Part shown: in pieces, positions 1 to 7,148 of the stretch
How the letters are laid out: every line of letters begins with the position of its first letter
Numbering within the stretch: position 1 is the stretch's first letter
From: JADJXV01 sp046328995
Lineage (GTDB): Bacteria; Bacteroidota; Ignavibacteria; Kapaibacteriales; UBA961
Reading direction: 5' to 3'
Assembly: GCA_046328995.1 (NCBI GenBank)
Contig: JAXLVN010000004.1
Span: 310,001 to 374,000, forward strand
Length of the DNA: 64,000 nt
Notes under the pieces: model-generated
The model's input: only the letters and a program-made list of their open reading frames with translations
Told to the model about the DNA's origin: nothing
Database searches by the model: none
Made by a program: the position numbers and the translations under genes

Positions 1-1
1 T

Positions 2-148
2 GGTTGGCATGGATTGCTCTCGCTTATCGTATTTGCCGTCACGGTATGGCCATTTTGGATTATTTGCGCGGTATTTCTCTTTATCATTATCAAAAGCGCT
101 AAACGTATGCGCCGGCAGACGAAAGGTGATACGACTACGAAGTCTTGA
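2..148 (+). CDS. C-terminal end of a membrane protein (partial)
   Basis: The frame is open from the window edge to a TGA at 146-148 and gives 48 residues. It reads as one strongly hydrophobic segment (VWPFWIICAVFLFIII) followed by a basic, polar tail (KSAKRMRRQTKGDTTTKS). This is the usual end of an inner-membrane protein whose last helix is followed by a positively charged cytoplasmic tail. The rest of the gene lies upstream of the window, so no family can be assigned. Confidence 0.6.
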   Translation, partial: GWHGLLSLIVFAVTVWPFWIICAVFLFIIIKSAKRMRRQTKGDTTTKS

Positions 149-173
149 GGAATATGCTACTTCCAAAAAAGTC

Positions 174-455
174 TGTCATTCTGAGTGAGTCTTCGAGCGA
201 AGAATCGACAAGAGCACTACGAACGTTGATGACGATTCTCGGATTTATTGGATTATAATCTGTTGAATAAGAACTCAGTTACAAGTAATCTTGAAGTATG
301 CCGATATGAAGTTAGATGCAAATATATACCAACAAAATAAACACATTCATCCTGAAACTGATTTGGTCGAAGTATCATAATGTGCTTCAATGTCATAAGA
401 TGTGACACCATTAGCAAGTGTCGATTCTTCAGTCGAAGACTCCTTCAGAATGACA
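174..455. repeat. Pair of inverted 37-bp dispersed palindromic repeats (CATTCTGA family)
   Basis: Bases 174-210 and 419-455 are inverted copies that match at 33 of 37 positions by my alignment. Each arm also folds on itself, with CTTCG pairing to CGAAG around a 2-base loop. The arms enclose about 208 bases of AT-rich DNA with no plausible gene. The whole 149-513 gap between the partial gene and the aminotransferase is therefore repeat plus spacer. A related short element lies at 47775-47854. Function unknown; MITE- or REP-like. Confidence 0.75.
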
Positions 456-513
456 TACTGTTAACTCTATGTCCATAATTGATTTCCCTCAATGTACCTC
501 AAAATAACTACAC

Positions 514-1698
514 ATGAATACTACCCTTATCTCCCGTGAACATGATGCAATTTTTCAGACCTACAGGCGGCTGCCGGTAGCAATTGACCATGCCGCAGGA
601 TGCAGAGTCTATGACACCGAAGGCAATGTTTATCTCGATTTTTTAGGTGGAATTGCCGTCAACGCGCTCGGTCATAGTCATCCGCGGATCATCGAAGCCG
701 TCGAAAAACAGCTTCGCAAGTATATGCATGTGTCGAATTATTTCTATCAGGAGCCGCAGATTCAGCTTGCTGAAAAATTAAAAGAAATCACCGGATTTGA
801 TCGGGTGTATTTCAGTAATTCCGGTTCGGAATCCTTCGAAGGCGCCGTAAAACTCGCCCGTAAATGGGGTAATGCACGCGGAAAAACAGAGATTATAGGG
901 TTCAGCGGCGGCTTCCACGGACGCACCTACGCTCCGCTCTCCGTCATGGATAAACCGTTGTATAAAAACGGGATGGAACCATTTCTTCCTAATAATCGTG
1001 TGCTGAAGTTTAATGATTGCGAACAATTACGCGCACATGTCAATGAAGCAACCTGTGCAATTGCAGTAGAATATTTGCAAGGCGAAGGCGGCGTGACATT
1101 CGCGACGCAGGAATTCGCCGCAACGATTGAAGAATTGCGGCAGCAGTACGGCTTCCTCCTCATCGCCGATGAAGTGCAGGCAGGCGGCGGTCGCACGGGA
1201 CATTTCTACGGATTTCAGCATCGGAATGCAACGCCCGATATCGTAACGATGGCAAAGGCAATCGGCGGCGGACTCCCGCTGGGCGCGATACTCGCGCGTG
1301 AACATGTCGCAGACGAGTGGAAACCCGGAATGCATGGCACGACATACGGCGGCAACGCGCTTGCCTGCGCGGCAGGACTCGTCGTTCTTGAGGAGCTTGG
1401 TCACGGAATTACCGAGAATGTATGGACGGTTGGCGCATATCTTACCGAAAAGCTACAGGAAGTTCAGCGAGAATTTCCGGAGAAAATCACCGAACTCCGC
1501 GGTTGTGGCATGATGCAGGGCGTCGTGTTAAATGGTGAATCTCAGCCAATCGTAAATGCATTACTTACCCGAAAAGTAATCGCTAATGCCACATCCGTCA
1601 ATGTCGTGCGGCTCTTGCCTCCGCTGACGATTACCACAAGCGATGTCGATGAGTTTATCGGGCATTTCAGGGCGGTGATTGCGGAAGCCAAATTGTAA
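514..1698 (+). CDS. argD: Acetylornithine/ornithine-type aminotransferase (class III, PLP-dependent)
   Basis: 394 residues, the usual length of ArgD. Enzymes of this family transfer the amino group between N-acetylornithine and 2-oxoglutarate in arginine synthesis and use cytosolic pyridoxal phosphate. Visible marks are the phosphate-binding SNSGSES segment (residues 101-107), the cofactor aspartate in IADEVQAGGGRTG (around 218-229) and the Schiff-base lysine K248 in MAKAIGGGLPLG. The SNSGSESFEGAVK stretch differs from the commoner SGAEANEAAIK of ArgD, so an ornithine or other omega-amino-acid substrate is possible. No other arginine gene is nearby. It is followed after 17 bases by a small protease gene and may be cotranscribed with it. 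Confidence 0.85.
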   Translation: MNTTLISREHDAIFQTYRRLPVAIDHAAGCRVYDTEGNVYLDFLGGIAVNALGHSHPRIIEAVEKQLRKYMHVSNYFYQEPQIQLAEKLKEITGFDRVYFSNSGSESFEGAVKLARKWGNARGKTEIIGFSGGFHGRTYAPLSVMDKPLYKNGMEPFLPNNRVLKFNDCEQLRAHVNEATCAIAVEYLQGEGGVTFATQEFAATIEELRQQYGFLLIADEVQAGGGRTGHFYGFQHRNATPDIVTMAKAIGGGLPLGAILAREHVADEWKPGMHGTTYGGNALACAAGLVVLEELGHGITENVWTVGAYLTEKLQEVQREFPEKITELRGCGMMQGVVLNGESQPIVNALLTRKVIANATSVNVVRLLPPLTITTSDVDEFIGHFRAVIAEAKL

Positions 1699-1715
1699 CA
1701 TAAAAGGGAAATTCA

Positions 1716-2096
1716 ATGGGACTCATCCGCACAACAATTACACTTGCTAATCCTGCAAAGCTGGACTTACAACCAATTGATGTTACTGCACTTGTCGATA
1801 CCGGTGCACTGCATTTGTGTATCCCTGAGCATGTCGCTCTTCAATTGAACCTCAAAGAAATCGAACAACGAGAGGTCGTCTTGGCTGACGGGAAGCGTCA
1901 GCGTGTGCCGTATTGCGGTCCGATAGAAGTTCGCTTTAAAAATCGTCGGTGTTTTGTCGGTGCTTTAGTACTCGGCGATGAATGCCTGCTCGGAGCAATC
2001 CCGATGGAGGATATGGATGTCGTACTTTCACCATCAAGACTGCATATTGATGTCAATCCTCAAAGTCCGAATATTGCAGTGTCGTCAGCGAAGTGA
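1716..2096 (+). CDS. Small clan AA (retropepsin-like) aspartic protease
   Basis: 126 residues with one catalytic-type motif, ALVDTGA (D28-T29-G30), in the expected place near the N-terminus and a hydrophobic LLGAIPMEDMDVVL segment near residue 105. Single-motif proteins of this size act as homodimers in the retropepsin fold. Bacterial members of this family are widespread but mostly of unknown substrate. There is no signal peptide, so it is probably cytoplasmic. It starts 17 bases after the aminotransferase gene and ends at a strong terminator, suggesting a two-gene transcript. Confidence 0.75.
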   Translation: MGLIRTTITLANPAKLDLQPIDVTALVDTGALHLCIPEHVALQLNLKEIEQREVVLADGKRQRVPYCGPIEVRFKNRRCFVGALVLGDECLLGAIPMEDMDVVLSPSRLHIDVNPQSPNIAVSSAK

Positions 2097-2115
2097 GAGT
2101 GAACACTATTGAACA

Positions 2116-2148
2116 ACAAAAGCCGCTTCCATGTGAAGCGGCTTTTGT
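2116..2148. terminator. Bidirectional intrinsic terminator
   Basis: A 14-bp stem with CAAAAGCCGCTTC as its 5' arm and a 5-base loop. A-rich and T-rich arm ends let it work on both strands. It sits between the convergent protease and beta-barrel genes. Confidence 0.85.
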
Positions 2149-2169
2149 GGTTGTTACGAATAGAGAAGA

Positions 2170-2862
2170 TTATTTTCCGGGGAGCCCGAGCGAACCGAAA
2201 TACACGCCCAAGCTGAGCGATACGAACGACTTGGAGGGTTCGTTGCTTGACTCGCGTCCGATAAAATTCACAAGATTATACTTTCCTTCAACATTGATGG
2301 TGACGAGCTTGAGATCGAGATCGACGCCGGCACCGAAGCCCACGCCGACGCGATTATACGTCGGACTCTGCGCGATCGGCACGGGCGTGCCTTGTACGGT
2401 AGCGTCGATAGTGCTGGAGATGTAATTATAGGTTAATTCACCGGTTGCGTAAATTCCAATTGATTTACGAACGAGGTAGTAATTCATACCGGCGGCAATA
2501 GGAACAATATTTTGTACGGTAGTCAATTCACCGACAACGGAGTCTAATTGTGTACCCGTCGCGACGGCCACGCGGATTTTCGACTGTGGAAAGCGGGACC
2601 AGGAAATACCGCCACTGAAGACAATTTCCTCGCTGAGACCAAAGCGCAGGCGTACGCCGCCATGATAGCCGAGCGCTGCAGCATCACGCTGCATGCGTCC
2701 GGAAAAGTCCGGCGCGGTGATAAAATCACTATTATACACATTGTTAATTTGGTCACTTGGGGTAGAGAGTCCGAGGTAAAGGCCGAAGGAAGACTGAGCA
2801 TGCGAGGAGGAGCTAATCAGCAGTAAGCCAAAGCAAAGAAGAAGGATATGTAATTTATGCAT
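2170..2862 (-). CDS. Secreted outer-membrane beta-barrel protein
   Basis: 230 residues. A clear signal peptide (hydrophobic LHILLLCFGLLLISSSSHA, cleavage after SHAQ) is followed by alternating glycine- and aromatic-rich strands such as FGLYLGLS, YHGGVRLRFG and FVSLSLGVYFG at the C-terminus. This is the pattern of a small 8-strand outer-membrane barrel (OmpX/PorT-like fold). The role cannot be read from sequence. Its start is separated by 128 bases from the end of the glycosyltransferase gene on the same strand. Confidence 0.75.
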   Translation of the reverse strand: MHKLHILLLCFGLLLISSSSHAQSSFGLYLGLSTPSDQINNVYNSDFITAPDFSGRMQRDAAALGYHGGVRLRFGLSEEIVFSGGISWSRFPQSKIRVAVATGTQLDSVVGELTTVQNIVPIAAGMNYYLVRKSIGIYATGELTYNYISSTIDATVQGTPVPIAQSPTYNRVGVGFGAGVDLDLKLVTINVEGKYNLVNFIGRESSNEPSKSFVSLSLGVYFGSLGLPGK

Positions 2863-2990
2863 AGAATACGGGTGGAATTTGATACAAAAAACGTTGCGCT
2901 CTTACGACGCAATCGGCGAAAGGATGCAACGAATCACTATGTGGTTTATTATTTCAGACAAAGAGTAGAAAAATACGTCGGGAGGTTTTG

Positions 2991-4100
2991 TTACCGAAAG
3001 ACTTGCCCCTTCCACACGACTTCTTTTTTGAGTAAAGAAAGCGGAATGACGAGCTCGAGGAGAATAATAAATCCGACGGCCAGGAATCCCCACCCAAGCT
3101 GACGCTTCCGTTTGAGAATGGCAAGCGAAGGAGAGATCACGGCAAAATCACCAAACACCCGAATAGCAAATATCAGCGGCAGCAGCAGCCAATCGCCATC
3201 GAGGAAAGCTGCCAGAATGCAAATCCACAGGGAGGCCGAGAAAGCAACAAAAATCACTGCTCGCCAGCCGAGATCGACCCCGCCGCGAAGCCATCGGTGA
3301 TGCTGACGGATATATTCGCCGAGTGTCTGACACGGTAGCGTCGTGACGACGGCTGTATTGCTGCACACATAGCGTACTTCCCATCCACGGGCGAAAATTG
3401 CCTGCAAGAGTGCCAGATCTTCCGTCACCGAAAAACGGATATTCGCATAGCCACCGACACTGTCGAATGCCTCGCGTCGCACCGCCAGATTATTTCCAAA
3501 ACATCCGAGCGGTTGATTGAGTCCTACGCCCGCGCTTGCCATCGTGTGATTCATAATCCATTCAATTGCCTGCATTTGCTCGAAAAAAGTCTTGGCTTTG
3601 ATGAGGGTAAATGAGGGAACAAGCCCCACGCGCGGATTGTCGAATTGCCGTGCCATCGTAGCAATCCAGTCGGGGACGACCGTACAATCGGCGTCCGTCA
3701 TGAGGAGAATTTCGCCCCGCGCGGCTTCAATACCGGCTTGTAATGCGCCGGGCTTGCCACGTAAATTTGCCGTCGTGCGCGCTTCATCGAGGGTAATAAC
3801 ACGGAGGAGCGGCAGCTTTTGGGCGAGTCGGCGGAGAATGTCGGCAGTGCCGTCAGAAGAGCGGTCGTCAATGACGATGATCTCAAAATTGTCGGGCGGG
3901 AAATTACTTAAAACTAAGGATTGAATACAGGTTTCGATGTTGGACTCTTCGTTCCTCGCCGGCACGATGACCGATACAAAAGGAAGCGGTGCCGGTGAAT
4001 TGGGGATAATCTTGCGCCGCTCGCGTGCCGCGCCGAACACAAACGTAAAAATACGAAGTCCGTATAAGATGGCCGCAAGCGTGTATAAAAAGGGGATCAT
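2991..4100 (-). CDS. Membrane-anchored family 2 glycosyltransferase
   Basis: 369 residues. An N-terminal hydrophobic helix (residues 3-23) precedes a GT-A catalytic domain with FVSVIVPARNEE (41-52), the nucleotide-sugar aspartates DD (78-79), the metal-binding DAD (136-138), the catalytic-base ED (227-228) and QHHRW (266-270), the QxxRW signature of processive or polyprenyl-type family 2 enzymes. Three or so hydrophobic segments follow (about 282-360). The layout fits an inner-membrane transferase for a polysaccharide, glycolipid or carotenoid; the acceptor is not determinable. It lies upstream of the barrel gene and could share a transcript with it. Confidence 0.85.
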   Translation of the reverse strand: MIPFLYTLAAILYGLRIFTFVFGAARERRKIIPNSPAPLPFVSVIVPARNEESNIETCIQSLVLSNFPPDNFEIIVIDDRSSDGTADILRRLAQKLPLLRVITLDEARTTANLRGKPGALQAGIEAARGEILLMTDADCTVVPDWIATMARQFDNPRVGLVPSFTLIKAKTFFEQMQAIEWIMNHTMASAGVGLNQPLGCFGNNLAVRREAFDSVGGYANIRFSVTEDLALLQAIFARGWEVRYVCSNTAVVTTLPCQTLGEYIRQHHRWLRGGVDLGWRAVIFVAFSASLWICILAAFLDGDWLLLPLIFAIRVFGDFAVISPSLAILKRKRQLGWGFLAVGFIILLELVIPLSLLKKEVVWKGQVFR

Positions 4101-4255
4101 TCAGAGCAATTGCAAAAAAGAGAGCAGAATTAACAACTAAAATACAGCGCGCGCCGGAAATTCACTGCACGAAATTTTAAATAACCGACAAGAAAGTTAT
4201 CATACGAGAGCAACATTTCAACCGAGATTGCGTCATAGCCGCCCGATTGCATCCG

Positions 4256-4295
4256 AAAACAACCTTACTTTTTGCGGTAAGGTTGTTTTTTTTAT
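4256..4295 (+). terminator. Strong intrinsic terminator just upstream of the MATE gene
   Basis: A 12-bp perfect stem (AAAACAACCTTA with its complement), a 10-base loop and a long T run. It points along the plus strand although no plus-strand gene precedes it, and lies only about 30 bases before the MATE start codon. It could end a leader RNA (attenuation) or a small RNA. Confidence 0.8.
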
Positions 4296-4323
4296 TATTC
4301 AAGCCGAAATATTCTAAGACGTT

Positions 4324-5721
4324 ATGGAAGAGTCAGCGCCAGCCGAACAAACACAAGCCCCCAAACAATTCAAGCGAGGAAAGGTCGATCTGCTCAATGG
4401 TCCGATCGACTCCACGCTCCGCACCTTCGCCATTCCGCTTGCTTTTAGCTTCCTGGTCAATATGCTGTACTCGTGGATCGACACGTATTTTGTCAGTCGG
4501 CTGGGTTCGTCCGCTATCGCAGCTATCGGCGTGAGCGAACAGCTGGGGTTCTTCATCTTCAACTTCGGCAGCGGCTTCGCAATTGGCACCGGTATTATCG
4601 TCGCCCGTCGCATGGGAGAAGGCGACCGAAAAGGCGCGAATTATACCGCCACACAAGCTGTGCTGTCGATGCTGATATTCTCGGTATCGCTTGCCGTCGG
4701 ACTCTATTTTGGACTTGATTCTGTGCTGAAAGCGATGAATTTAGAACCCGAAGTCGCGCGATTAGCCCGCTTATACCTGTCAGCCCTGCTTTTTGGTGTT
4801 CCGGGGAATTTCCTCACCTTTCAAATTAACTCCATCGTACGCTCATCGGGCAATTCCGTCTTTCCGATGATGATATTATTAATGACGACGGTGATTAATG
4901 CTATTCTTGCGCCGATTCTCATCTTTGGCGTAGGACCAATTCCAGCCTTAGGCATGACAGGCGCAGGACTTGCAACGGCAGGCGCACAGCTTATTGGCGG
5001 GATTATTTCCGTCAGCATGCTCATTTCCGGCAAAACCGGTATCCGCTTGATGATGGATAAGTTATCGCTAGACCTCGCGCTGATTTGGAGAATTGCCAAG
5101 CAGGGAATACCGGCATCGCTGCAGATGTTCTCGGTGAGTATCTCGCGGATTATGCTCTTTAAGTTTGCAAGTACGTTCGGTACAAGCGTTGTAGCTGCCT
5201 ATACGCTGGGTTTAAAGGTTGATTTATTTGTCTTTATGACTGTCTTTGCCGTTGGAATTGCAATGGAAACGGCGACCGGACAGAACTTAGGCGCCGGCAA
5301 TATCAAACGCGTATTTTTATTCCACCGTTCGGCAATGAAGCAGGTATCGATGGTGATTGCGGTCCTGGCGACAGGGGTCTTTCTCTTCGGCGATCATTTT
5401 GCAGGAATCTTTACAAAGGACGCGGCGATTATCAAAGAGACGACGCGCTACTTGCACACTGCTGTCTTTGGCTATATCTTCTTTGGCGTAGGGCTTGTAA
5501 CGACGCGGGTTATCAGCGGTGCGGGTGCATCCTTCCGCAGTATGATTATCGTGGGTGGTTCGCTCATATTTTTGCAAGTGCCGCTTGCGTATTCATTGTC
5601 GCATTTCACGGGATTAGGTCCGCAGGGTATATGGTTCGGCGTGGTCGGCGGATATATCTTATTCACCGGCATAGCATTTATCGAACTCACACGGAAGAAG
5701 TGGCTCAATGCGCGAGTGTAG
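4324..5721 (+). CDS. MATE-family efflux transporter
   Basis: 465 residues, about 12 hydrophobic segments in two halves, the normal size for the family. Family members export cationic drugs, metabolites or precursors using a Na+ or H+ gradient across the inner membrane. The N-terminal half shows LNGPIDSTLRTFAIPLAFSF and the conserved MLYSWIDTYFVSRLG, with the aspartate in the first helical region; the second half starts with RIAKQGIPASLQMFSVSISR. The acidic N-terminal tail (MEESAPAEQTQ) is variable. The gene is monocistronic, bounded by terminators at 4256-4295 and 5746-5779, which suggests its own control. No Shine-Dalgarno is visible. Confidence 0.88.
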   Translation: MEESAPAEQTQAPKQFKRGKVDLLNGPIDSTLRTFAIPLAFSFLVNMLYSWIDTYFVSRLGSSAIAAIGVSEQLGFFIFNFGSGFAIGTGIIVARRMGEGDRKGANYTATQAVLSMLIFSVSLAVGLYFGLDSVLKAMNLEPEVARLARLYLSALLFGVPGNFLTFQINSIVRSSGNSVFPMMILLMTTVINAILAPILIFGVGPIPALGMTGAGLATAGAQLIGGIISVSMLISGKTGIRLMMDKLSLDLALIWRIAKQGIPASLQMFSVSISRIMLFKFASTFGTSVVAAYTLGLKVDLFVFMTVFAVGIAMETATGQNLGAGNIKRVFLFHRSAMKQVSMVIAVLATGVFLFGDHFAGIFTKDAAIIKETTRYLHTAVFGYIFFGVGLVTTRVISGAGASFRSMIIVGGSLIFLQVPLAYSLSHFTGLGPQGIWFGVVGGYILFTGIAFIELTRKKWLNARV

Positions 5722-5745
5722 CGCTGAGATGAAGAGTGCAGCATG

Positions 5746-5779
5746 TAGCCCATGATGAATATCGTGGGCTATTTTTTTT
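5746..5779 (+). terminator. Intrinsic terminator after the MATE gene
   Basis: An 11-bp stem (TAGCCCA, one G-T wobble, GAT), loop GAAT, then eight T residues. Confidence 0.88.
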
Positions 5780-5929
5780 GTTCATTTGTCGGGGTAGTAA
5801 TTATGTACGATGTTTTGTAATGTATAATTCAAGTCACCGAAATTCCACAGCATATAATTCCCATCAGATACCGTATTTTTGCCGCATATAATTGGTGAAT
5901 AATCATAGTGATAGGATACGAGGCAGGCA

Positions 5930-6220
5930 ATGCACACACTCTTACGGCAATCACTCTTTTGGGATTCTAATCTTGAGTCGCTAGACCTCCAAAAGCATAA
6001 GCGGAAAATTATCGTTCGCGTGCTTGAGCGCGGAACGCTTCAGGATTGGCAGGCAATTAAAGAGCTCTATGGCAAGGATACTATACGCGATGAAGTACTG
6101 CAAGCCCGTTCGCTCGATAAATACGTGCTCGCGTTTTGTTCGGCATATTTTGATGTACCCAAGGAGGACTTTCGATGCTATACACTGATTCAGTACCAAA
6201 AGAAGCACTGGAATTATTAA
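5930..6220 (+). CDS. DUF6922-like protein, likely partner of the AbiEii toxin-like protein
   Basis: 96 residues. The sequence LFWDSNLESLDLQKHKRKIIVRVLERG ... RSLDKYVLAFCSAYFDV resembles a small family commonly encoded directly before AbiEii-type nucleotidyltransferases. I recognise the family from memory, not from a search. The gene overlaps the next one by 46 bases in a different frame, implying tight coupling. A role as cognate antitoxin or regulator is inferred from position; it lacks a visible winged-helix signature such as AbiEi has. A lone TATTTTTG box at 5874-5881 could serve as its promoter -7 element. Confidence 0.7.
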   Translation: MHTLLRQSLFWDSNLESLDLQKHKRKIIVRVLERGTLQDWQAIKELYGKDTIRDEVLQARSLDKYVLAFCSAYFDVPKEDFRCYTLIQYQKKHWNY

Positions 6221-6798
6221 TTCGTCTTATGAAACTTGATGCATTGCAACCATTTGCACTCGCTGGTGGAACTGCTCTCGCTTTGCGTTTCGGGCATCGA
6301 GTGTCGTATGATATTGATTTATTCACGTCTGTGGGATTTGATGCGCAAGCACTTGCTGAGAGCATTCAGCGGAGCGAACCTATTAGTCAATTCCGTGTTC
6401 AACCCAATACTATCAATGCACAGGTAGCAGGTGTAAAGCTGGATTGCCTCGCACATCGGTACAATCAACTTGGGGCAATCGAAGTAATTGATGGTATTCG
6501 CCTCTATTCTCTTCCGGATTGTGTAGCAATGAAGCTATCAGCAGTTGGAGGTCGTGGCGCGCGGAAAGATTTCTATGATATTGCTGCTCTTATGCAGGTA
6601 ATGACACTACCCGAAATGGTTGAATGCTTTGAAAAGAAATACCCCAATGCCGATAGCTTACATACTATTCTAGCCCTAACGTATTTTGATGATGCTAATC
6701 TTGAAGAAGAGGTTACACTTAGCGCCACATCACCTGCTCAACTACAATCATGGCACGCAGTCCAATCGTTACTTGTACGTGAAGTGAAGAAACTATGA
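6175..6798 (+). CDS. AbiEii/AbiGii-type nucleotidyltransferase (toxin-like)
   Basis: 207 residues. The minimal nucleotidyltransferase signature is visible: ALAGGTALALRFGHRVSYDIDLF, with G31-G32-T33 and the metal-binding D46-x-D48. A KLDCLAH strand and an ARKDFYDIAAL motif follow, both typical of the AbiEii family. In characterised type IV systems the toxin transfers nucleotides to tRNA acceptor ends and limits phage growth. Start at 6175 is preceded by AAGGAGG, a strong ribosome-binding site, inside the upstream gene. Function as an active toxin here is inferred from the family. Confidence 0.82.
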   Translation: MLYTDSVPKEALELLIRLMKLDALQPFALAGGTALALRFGHRVSYDIDLFTSVGFDAQALAESIQRSEPISQFRVQPNTINAQVAGVKLDCLAHRYNQLGAIEVIDGIRLYSLPDCVAMKLSAVGGRGARKDFYDIAALMQVMTLPEMVECFEKKYPNADSLHTILALTYFDDANLEEEVTLSATSPAQLQSWHAVQSLLVREVKKL

Positions 6799-7148
6799 TG
6801 TTTCTGCCTTGTCCATAGTTTCCAACTGACAGTCAACATTTACAGCTCCGACCGTACTTTATACATGTTCTATTGCTTTTTCACCGTGCAGACGTATGAT
6901 AAGCAAGTAGTTACGGATGGTTGAAAACAACTGAGCGGGCTGAACCTCTTTCCGGTATTGGTACGAATAGGACTCTCTCAAACCCTAGCACAACAGAGGC
7001 GCATGCACTTCACTCCTACAGACTGCATTCAATTTCCTGAAAATTGAGAGAGAACCAACTTTTTCTGCTCTCCACCTCACCGAAGTTCATTATTTTGCAG
7101 TGAACTCATGAATGATTTTCCGCGAACCCATTATTCAACAGGTAACCA
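6799..7148. other. Intergenic stretch without a recognisable gene
   Basis: 350 bases between the AbiEii gene and the VWA/WD40 gene. I find no good ORF, no strong hairpin and no copy of the repeats seen elsewhere. It presumably holds the promoter of the next gene; a lone TATTTTGC near 7091-7098 resembles a -7 box but has no matching TTTG upstream. Confidence 0.5.

Noticed and set aside
2093..2425. Plus-strand ORF of 110 residues after the aspartic protease
   Set aside because: It runs through the terminator at 2116-2148 and is antisense to the clear beta-barrel gene.
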